64,000 nt of DNA from Pyropia haitanensis (lineage: Eukaryota; Rhodophyta; Bangiophyceae; Bangiales; Bangiaceae): the NCBI GenBank assembly GCA_008729055.1, contig SDUX01000008.1:248001-312000 (forward strand). Direction: 5' to 3'. Made by a program: the position numbers and the translations under genes. The notes beneath the pieces were generated by a model, which was not told the DNA's origin, searched no databases, and was given only the letters and a program-made list of their open reading frames with translations. Positions 56,380 through 64,000 of the stretch are shown here, in pieces (within the stretch, counting starts at the first letter, position 1; each line of letters starts with the position of its first letter).

Positions 56380-57650
56380 GAGGACGCGGGCGCCCCCGCC
56401 GCGAGCCTGGAGAGTGGCGCGGGTGGGGGGAGAGCGGAACATCCCTCGGAGCCGTTGCCGGCGTAAGCAGGCACAGCCGGGGGGGCGCCGCGGCCGCCCG
56501 AGGCGACCCGAGCGCGAACGGACGCCGCCCGCCGCCGCAAAGGCACGCCATGGGCGGCTGCCAAGCGGGCGGGCGGCGAGGCCGACCGACTCACGCTCGT
56601 TGTAGGGCGTTTTGAGTTGAGGCGAGGGGGGGGGGGGGGGTGCGGTCCTGCGGCGGCCGCCAGCTGGCGGCCTCCGTGGGGGGGCGCCCGCTACCCGCCG
56701 CGAGGCCAGCGGCAATGGCCGTTGCCGTTGGGCGCGAGCGGATCCGCAGAAAACGGCGGCTGTGGGGGGGGGGGGCGGGCGCTGGCCTTGCCGTCGGGCG
56801 CCGCCCTCTTCCCGCCCCACCCAGTCTGAAAGGGCACGCACCGCTGCGGAGCGAGCCGATACACGGGTGCTGGGGAAAGCCCGCCCCTGTCCCTCCCGCC
56901 CCCCCCCCTCCCCCCCCCCCCCTTCCCCCCCAGGTTGAAAAGCGCCATGCTGCTGGAGCAGCGTATATCTGTTGCCGTTTCTCCCTCTGCTTGTCCGCTT
57001 CGTCCAGCCCCTCAGTCCGTATCGGGTGGCCACCCAGCGTGGGTCCGGCTTCCTGCGTTGGTGTCCCGAGCGCGCCTCGGCATGGGGTACGTCAGCCACC
57101 ACCGTCTTTTCCGCGGCCGCCGCCCCTCCCCCCCCTCCCCAACCATGACGCGCGTCGCCGCCACCGCTGCCGCCGCCGCCGCAGTCCTTGTGGCGGCCGG
57201 CGGTGCCCCCCACGGGGCGGCGGCGCAGGCGGCGGTGCCGTTTGTCGAGTGCCCCACCGGCTCGAGCTTCCCCCTGACTACCGCCACCACTGCCTACACC
57301 TCCTCTGCGACGGGCTGGGGCCGCAAGGGCGACCTCATCAATGAGCAGGGTGAGTCGTTCGTGTTTCGCGGGTGGGAGCCCGGCTTTCCGAACTTCGTCA
57401 GTGTGGCCGTGTCATGGGCGTCCCCCGTGACGGCTACCCACATCCTCGTCGCGCGGGACCCGAACACGCCAACGAGTGGGACTGTCACCCTCACGGCGGG
57501 CGGCTCGACGTATGCAGTGCCCATGGCGGGGCAGGGCGGCTGGATCGCCACGGCGCTGCCGTCGGGCACGACGCTGCAGTCCTTTACGATTGCGCGGAAC
57601 GACGAGGCGTCCAATGTGATGGAGGTCGCTGTCTGCATGCCGGACGGGAC
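56380..57650 (+). repeat. Segmental duplication, copy 2
   Basis: This is the counterpart of 52123-53400, covering the upstream region, signal peptide and first domain. The left breakpoint lies near 56375-56385, where the sequence becomes unrelated to copy 1. Confidence 0.9.
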
Positions 57651-59926
57651 TGGCGGCGGCGGCGGCGGGGGGGCGGGCTCGACGAACCCGCCGACACCGA
57701 CGCCTAACGGCCCAGTCGTGACGAACGGCGTACCGTTTGTCGAGTGCCCTACCGGCTCGAGCTTCCCCCTGACTACCGCCACCACTGCCTACACCTCCTC
57801 TGCGACGGGCTGGGGCCGCAAGGGCGACCTCATCAATGAGCAGGGTGAGTCGTTCGTGTTTCGCGGGTGGGAGCCCGGCTTTCCGAACTTCGTCAGTGTG
57901 GCCGTGTCATGGGCGTCCCCCGTGATTGCTAGCCACATCCTCGTCGCGCGGGACCCGAACACGCCAACGAGTGGGACTGTCACCCTTACGGCGGGCGGCT
58001 CGACGTATGCAGTGCCCATGGCGGGGCAGGGCGGCTGGATCGCCACGGCGCTGCCGTCGGGCACGACGCTGCAGTCCTTTACGATTGCGCGGAACGACGA
58101 GGCGTCCAATGTGATGGAGGTCGCTGTCTGCATGCCGGACGGGACTGGCGGCGGCGGCGGCGGGGGGGCGGGCTCGACGAACCCGCCGTCACCGTCGCCG
58201 GACGGCGGCAGCAGCAGCGGCAGCTCGCCGGCGTGCGCGCCCACCCTCGAGGACTCGTACGGCGACAAGCCGCCGCCGGCCGACACGGACCGCACCCTCG
58301 CCGCGTGGCGGGCGGTGGACCGTTACTACACCACCGACGCGCCGGTCAACGTCGGTAGCCTCTGCCCGCAGGCCGTCCACGACAAGTACTGGGTGCGCGG
58401 CGAAGATGGGAATGTGTACCCAACGTGGCACCCGGCGGTGGGGAGCTCGGGCGGTCAACCGTGCGCGTTTGGGCACGAGCACGGGGAGGACCCGCGGGGG
58501 TCGAGCCTCTACTGCTTGTCCCGGGGGCTGCCTTTTGGGCTGGCGCACGAGGCCGAAAACGTTCAGCGCGAGGAGGACCACGTCGGCCACAAGGTCACCG
58601 TGCGCGACGAGTTTGAGATGGTCATTGGGGTCCCGTTTTCGAGGGGGGCGCCGCTGACACGCACCGGCGTTATCTGCTCGTGGCTGTCCAAGCTGCATCA
58701 GGGCACCCACAGCAACGACGCGCTGGGCGAAAACGCGCACGAATACTTTCTGAAGTACGTAGCGCGGCGCACGGATGGGCACGATGGGTTCTTAGCCGTG
58801 AAGGGGAAGGCAGGGGCGGGGAGGGGGGGGCGCGGGAGTCGGCCTTGTTACGCCTATGCTCGAGGACCCCTGAGGGTGTGGTGGGTGGCCCCACTTTGCT
58901 GTGCAAGCCGGTCCGAGCGGCTCGCTGACATCCCTTATTCTTCGTCCGTCTCCCTGATTGACCTTGACCTTGGCTCACTTGACCTTTCTCTCTTGGTTCG
59001 GCCGTTGTCTTGTTTTTTTCTTTTTTTTTTCCCTTTGCAGCATTGATTGCAACGACGGGACGGTGCTCGCCCTCAAGCAGCTTGCCGTTTTTGGCCCGCC
59101 CGGCACCGTCACCAGCGACTGCAACGGCGAGCAGGAGCAGCAGACGGGTGTCGCCGCCCCCTCTGGCGTAACCCGCCCCGACTATGGCGACGGCAAGCGC
59201 GAGTTCCGCTGCGCCGACTCTGCCCTTTTCTCCGCCTCGACGGACCCGATCTTTGAGCTGTGGAAGACGCTCGACCGCGACCAGCCCGTCCTCGGCGGCG
59301 GCGCGTACACTTACTCCCCGTACTACATGGTCCTCAACCCCGCGCGCTACTACATTGACGGCTGGCAGTCGCGGGGGCTCCCGGGCCCCGCCGTCCACAC
59401 CGTCGACCTGTGCTACCCAGACACCGCCGCGTACGAGAAGGTGACGGCGCCCGCGGCGCCAACCGCGGGAGACCTCCCGTCCATCTGTGACGGCCTGCCC
59501 GCTGCGCTCGGCAACGTCGACGCGGCCGACCGGTGGCGGTCGCCGCTGAGCCCGTTTGTCGGCGACCGGCGGGGCGTCCACCCCAAAAAGGTGCAGATCT
59601 GGAACTCGGGCGGCGACGCCGACGAGCTGCCAGGCAGCCCGGCGGGCAACCGCGGGACGGTCTTTTGCACCGACGCGTTTGGGGAGAGCCCGACCGCCAC
59701 GGGGGCGGGCGGGGGCGGCGGGTGTGCGGCGCAGGGGAAGCTGACGCAGGTGGTGGGGGCGCTGAAAAATGGGTGGACGAAGCGGGGGGGAGTGGAAGGC
59801 GCGACCATCGAAGGCTCCGCCGAGGGGGCGGTGGTTGATACGAACGGCGCGCTGACGGGGCCGGGGCCGGGGCTCGAGTGGATTCGCTTGCCGCAGCCGG
59901 GGGCGGGGGTGGTGGTGCCCAATTGA
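57145..59926 (+). CDS. Secreted two-repeat protein with a C-terminal predicted metal-binding (HEHG) domain, two exons
   Basis: Exon 1 is 57145-58754 and exon 2 is 59041-59926. The donor is GTACGT at 58755 and the acceptor TTTGCAG ends at 59040. The junction is phase 2 and reads HEYFL-N-IDCNDGTVL. The signal peptide MTRVAATAAAAAAVLVAAGG is followed by two near-identical repeats of about 140 residues like those of the short paralogue. Poly-Gly linkers lead to a unique domain: HDKYWVRGEDGNVYPTWHPA, CAFGHEHGEDPRGSSLYC, GLAHEAEN, EDHVGHKVTVRDEFEMVIG and HQGTHSNDALGENAHEYF. The many ordered His residues, especially HEHG, suggest a metal site. I have seen similar FGHEHG proteins described only as hypothetical, so function is unknown. 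Total length is about 831 residues. Confidence 0.85.
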
Positions 59927-60519
59927 GGGCGAGGGGGGGGGGAGTCACTGACGCGCCACGGGAGGTTAGAGAGGGTCTGATACCAGGGGTGACCTCGCCA
60001 CTTGCTGGCTGCCAGTCTTTCGTCCCACTTCGCCGCCGGGTGCGCGACGGCTCCATCGCGAGCCGCAACTCGAACCCGCACCCTGACCCTCAAGCCTACC
60101 CGCGACCCGCAACCCTACCCCACATCCCCGCCCCGCCCCAGACGCCCACCGCCCGCCACAGCCACGCGGCGGCGGCAACGCTCAACACGCCACGCGCAGC
60201 GGGCAGGCGTCCGCCTCGCCGGGTCCGTCCCGCAAAGGACGGCATCGACGGCGTCGTCGCTGCCACAGCACACCAGCGGCGGCAGCGGCGCGTCCCGTCG
60301 GCGGTGGCTCTGCTGGCCGTCGAGGAGCGGCAGCGGGAGAGCGTAGGCTGGAGCGGGGCCGCCAACCACGGCGAGCCCCCCACCAGCACCCGCGCCGGCG
60401 TCACCAGGAGCGCCGCCACCGCCGCCGCCGTCCGCGGTGGCGACGGTCCAATCTCCTCCGGCTCTCCCCCCCCCCCCCCCCTCCCGCCCCGTCACCCACA
60501 CGCCCCGCTACCAGCGACC
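59927..60519. other. Intergenic region between convergent genes
   Basis: The 593 bp between the stops of the HEHG-domain gene (+) and PEX5 (-) hold no recognisable gene; both 3' UTRs should lie here. Confidence 0.5.
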
Positions 60520-61598
60520 TCACGGCACACGCACATGCTGGCGGATAGCGTCCACGTCGCCCGCGTCCACGTACGCCAGCAGGTCCTCCCGGCGGGTGAT
60601 GATGAGGTTTGCCCGCAGGTACTGCCACACGTGCGGGGCCTCCCCCCCAGCGGGGAGCCCGGACCCGCCGCGTCCACGCCCGCCTCCCCCCCCCCGCCCT
60701 CTCCTTGGCGTGCAGCAGCGACAGCGCCTTGAGGTAGTACCGCACCGCGTTGGCGCCGTCGCCCTCGTTGGCGTACGCGGTGCCGACGTTGACCCACGCG
60801 CGGATGAAGCCCGCGTCGAGGTCCACCGCCTTGCGGTACGCGCGGAGCGCGTCGCGGCCGGCGCCGCCATTCGCCAGCGTCGCGCCCAGCTTGTTCCACA
60901 GCCGCGCGTCGGCGGGCGCCAGCTCCACCGCCGTCCGCAGCGCGGCCGCCGCGGCGGGGTAGTCGGCCATCAGGTTGTGGAGGACGCCCGTGATGACGTG
61001 GACCGCCACGTCGGTGGCAGCGGCAGGGGAGGCGGCGGTCAGGTCGGCGTAGCGGCGGAGCAGGGCGGGCGCATCGGTGAGGGGCGCCATGCCCGTGGTG
61101 GCGGTGAAAAGCGTGGCCGCGGGGCTGGGCGCCTCGGCCGCGTCTGTCGCCAAGGGTGCTGCCGCCGCCGTTGCCGCCGTGACGCCCGCCGTCGCCCCAT
61201 ACACTGGGTGCGTGTCGAGCCACTGGGAGAGGTAGGCCGTCGCGCGGGCGGCGTCCAGCTCGTTGGTGCAGCTAACGCCCAGCGCCAGCAGCGCCTCTTG
61301 GCGTGTCGACACCACCCCCCCCGCTTCGCTCCCCCCCTCCCCCCCCCCCGCTGCCGCCGCCGCCTTGTCCACCGCCACTAGGCACCGCTGGAGCGCGGCA
61401 ATCGCGTTCGCGTCCGCGTCACACTCGGCGTGCGCGCGGCCAAGCAGCAGCCAACCGGCCGCCGCGCGGGCGGGCGGCAGCGCGGCCGCCCCCTCCACCC
61501 GCACCGCCGCCTCCAGCCACCGGATGGCCGGCCCGTGCGCGCGCGCGGCGAGCGCCGCCTCCCCGCGCGCCAGCAGCTCCTCCGCGGCAGCGGGCGCC

Positions 61599-61630
<32 letters not shown>

Positions 61631-62695
61631 CGCGGGCGAGGCCGTCGGCGGCGATGTGGCGGCCGGCAGGAACCAGTAGGCGTCGAGCGCGGGGCCCGCC
61701 GTCGCGTACGTGTCCCCCGACGCGGGCCACGCCGCCGCCGCCGCCGCCGCCGCCGCGTCGTCGGCGCCCGCCGTCGCCGCGGCGGTCGACGCCCACGCGT
61801 CGGCCCAGCCGGTCGCCGCGTCCAGGCCCGTAAAGTGGTCCGCCCAGTCGCCGCCAAGGCTCGCCACCACGTCCGCCGCGGCCGCCGCGTCCGCCGCCGT
61901 CGCCGTCGCCGCCGACGCCGCCGGCACCGCCGCCGCCGCGGCCGGCGGGTCGGCGGCGGCGGCCAGGTCGTCGCCCCCCGCCTGCAGCGCTTGGAAGGTG
62001 TCCACCAGCGCGTCCACCCCGCCGCCCGCGCCGGCTGACGGCGCCGCGGACGCGGCGCCCGCGGCGACCACCGGCGCGGCAGCGGCGGCAGCGGAAAACT
62101 CGGCAGCCCAGCTACCCGCCGGCGCCGCTGGGGCCACCGCCGGTGCCGCCGCCGCGGCCAGCACGGGCGGCGGCGCGTGCAGCCAGGGCGGCGGTGGCGC
62201 GGCGTAGAGCGACGGCGGCGGCGGGGCTACCGACGCAAACGGGGGCGCCACCCACATGGGTGGTGGCGGTGGGCGCGCCGCCACGGGCGGCGTGGCGCCC
62301 ACCGGCACCGCCGCTGCCGCGGCGGCGTCCGCCCCAGCCGCCGCCGGCTCCGCCGCCGCCGCGGCCCAACGGCTGGCAAAGAGGTCTCCCCCCGCGCCGC
62401 GCCCTCCCCCCCGGGTGTGCCACGCGCCAGGTGGCGGCGCACCCACAACCCCCCCGTGCCGCCACGCGTCGAGAGCATCCACGTGTGGCGGCAAGGCCTC
62501 GCGGGCGACCGCCCCTGCCGGCGGTGCCGCCGCCGGCGCGGCTGCCCCCCCAGCCGACGCGGGCACCGCCGCCGCCGCCGCCGCCGACCACGCCGCCTCC
62601 GCGGCGGGCGGCAGCGCGGCCGCCTCGGCGGCGGCGGGCAGCGTCGCTGCCGCGTCGCCGCCGCGGGGCCGCGCCGACGCGGCGGCGGTGGCGGT

Positions 62696-62730
<35 letters not shown>

Positions 62731-62911
62731 AGCCCGCCGCGGCCGCCGGCAGTGCGCCGCCGAGGAGGGACCGGCTGAGCGCGCTCAGCGGGTTGGCCGA
62801 CGCGGCGGCGGCGGGGGCGGCGGCCAGGCGCGACGCGGCGGCGGCAGAGGTGGAGCCGCCGCCGCCGCCGGCGGTGCACGTCGCGCCGCTGACCACATCG
62901 CGGAAGGACAT
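60520..62911 (-). CDS. PEX5: Peroxisomal targeting signal 1 receptor PEX5
   Basis: PEX5 is the cycling cytosolic receptor that carries PTS1 cargo to peroxisomes. The start at 62911 gives MSFRDVVSGATCTAGG, with a Cys at position 12 in the place of the conserved recycling cysteine. NPLSALSRSLLGG follows. WxxxF docking motifs include WAAEF (near 62100) and WADHF (near 61840). The C-terminal TPRs include NKLGATLANGGAGRDALRAY, RKAVDLDAGFIRAWVNVGTA and YANEGDGANAVRYYLKALSL. After the C run near 60685-60697 the frame changes and the protein ends APHVWQYLRANLIITRREDL, as in other PEX5 tails. The N-terminal half is Ala/Pro-rich. No introns are seen. Confidence 0.93.
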
Positions 62912-63853
62912 GGCCTTGGTCTCGGGTGGGGGGGGGGGGGGGGGGGAAGAAAGACGGGGTAGGCACGGAAATAGAGGGGAGAAGCGGGGGGGGGAAGGAA
63001 GATGGGGGGGGCAAGAGACAAGAGGGGAGGAGGGGGACGGGGGGGGGGGGACGCAGACAGCGGGACACGGGCGGGAGTGGCTGGAGCGGCGGAAAGGGTT
63101 GTTGGCCCTCGCGGTGGTGGCAGGCGCTGCGCTTTTGGGCCGGCAGCGCATGTGGAACCTTGCCCCGTTTTCGGCCAGGGGAGGACCGCCAGATTTGGTC
63201 ACAGAAAGCGATGGAAACAACGGGCATCGTCTGTACGATAGCCAGAGCGGTTCGCACGCGACGTGGTCACGGACCGCACTTCCCGCGGCGGTCACACCGC
63301 GCTCCGACAAGGAGAGCCCCCGCGCGAGCGGACCGGCCAGCGACGGCATCCGTGATGTCAGCCACGACGACGAGACCAACTTTGGCAGGGTCGCTCCTCT
63401 CGCGTTTCATCGGGTCGACGGCGGCGCCCGTCGCGTCTACTCTCCACACTGGAGCTGCGTCGAGTGGCAACGGCGCTTGGGCTGGTCGTGCAACTAGGCG
63501 TCTCGACCTTCTTCTCCGTAGCCTCGGTGGTGGGTGCGCCGGCGGTGCGACAGGCAGGAGACCACACCGTGAACGGACACGCTGCCGGCGTCCGGTTTTC
63601 ACATTTTCCCCGAGTTTGGCGTCGAAAATGCAAAAGGTACACGTGTGACAAGGAGAGTTGCGCAACTGCGCGTGACGCCGAGGATCGGACACACAATTTC
63701 TTCTCATAAGGAGCCGTGGATCACATCGTTGGCGCGCCGGCGAAGGAGTCTGTTGCGAGTCTTTGCCGTCACCTTGAGCGCATCATTGACCGCCGTGTCG
63801 TCGCGCTTCCCGCCCCCCCCCACCCTGGTCCCTGGTCTCACCGCCACCCCACC
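62912..63853. promoter_or_regulatory. Divergent upstream region of PEX5 and the next gene
   Basis: The 942 bp between divergent starts begin with a G-rich tract (62926-63060 on the plus strand) and contain no recognisable gene. Promoters of both genes should lie here. Confidence 0.4.
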
Positions 63854-64000
63854 ATGGGCTCCTTACGGGCGGTTCTTCCCCCCGCCCGCCTACTTTGTTC
63901 TGCCCACCGCCCGTGGGCGGTGGCGGCCGGCGTTGGCCGCCGATCCGCGTCGACGGCGCCCCCCGACGGCGGCGCCGATGCGCCGGATGCGCCCACGCCC
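63854..64000 (+). CDS. N-terminus of a probable mitochondrial protein (truncated by the window end)
   Basis: The ATG at 63854 has a good context (CCACCATGG) and opens a 49-codon frame to the window end. MGSLRAVLPPARLLCSAHRP is rich in Arg, Ala, Leu and Ser and lacks acidic residues. It is followed by GVGRRSASTAPPDGGADAP, where RRS-AST looks like a matrix-processing cleavage site. The acidic, Pro-rich continuation would be the start of the mature protein. The product cannot be identified from this fragment. Confidence 0.6.
   Translation, partial: MGSLRAVLPPARLLCSAHRPWAVAAGVGRRSASTAPPDGGADAPDAPTP

Overview
This is nuclear DNA from a very GC-rich eukaryote. It has spliceosomal introns with GT(A/G)NG(T/C)-type donors (TPI, amylase, Nudix, HEHG-domain protein), dispersed single genes on both strands, tRNA genes with introns in unusual places, and textbook eukaryotic proteins (NUP155, VPS33, SNF8/VPS22, PEX5). 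Extreme GC, Gly/Ala/Pro-rich low complexity, few short introns and ectopic tRNA introns together fit a red alga, most likely a bangiophyte of the Porphyra/Pyropia kind. That assignment is inference, with moderate confidence.

Layout, left to right. 1-2366 (-): EF-hand protein with a long Gly/His/Pro repeat region. 5160-6204 (-): triosephosphate isomerase, two exons. 6811-7175: tandem array of 107-bp units, each holding a 90-bp near-perfect palindrome. 7491-10549 (-): secreted protein joining a phytase-like esterase domain to a choice-of-anchor I domain. 13269-13352 (+): tRNA-Asp(GTC) with an insertion in the T-loop. 13637-15063 (+): four-exon Nudix hydrolase of the diphosphoinositol polyphosphate type. 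16353-22604 (+): NUP155. 23583-24347 (+): SNF8/VPS22. 25992-28295 (-): GH13 alpha-amylase. 28564-28664 (+): tRNA-Leu(CAG) with a D-arm insertion, followed by a decayed copy of the VPS33 3' end. 30824-35873 (+): a BAR-like helical region followed by (or fused to) a class 3 lipase. 37123-37223 (+): second tRNA-Leu(CAG). 37290-40756: a complete pogo/Tigger-type transposon with TIRs, TA target duplication and an open transposase gene. 40990-44044 (-): VPS33. 45709-47825 (-): gamma-glutamyltransferase. 47826-52122: no recognisable gene. 52888-53913 and 57145-59926 (+): duplicated secreted genes, only the second with a predicted metal-binding (HEHG) domain. Between them lie a 1.67-kb TIR element and a nested 198-bp MITE. 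60520-62911 (-): PEX5. 63854-64000 (+): start of a gene with a mitochondrial-type presequence, cut by the window end.

A pervasive feature is homopolymer G/C runs of 8-42 nt inside coding regions. In NUP155, VPS33, SNF8, PEX5, amylase, lipase, GGT and the phytase-like gene, family homology continues across such runs but in another frame. Either run lengths are wrong in the assembly or they vary biologically. Long open frames on the opposite strand are compositional shadows. The genes are ordinary housekeeping and trafficking functions and form no operon. The most unusual biology seen here is the ectopic tRNA introns, the palindromic satellite, the pogo element with its matching MITE, and the shared tRNA-Leu/VPS33 duplication.
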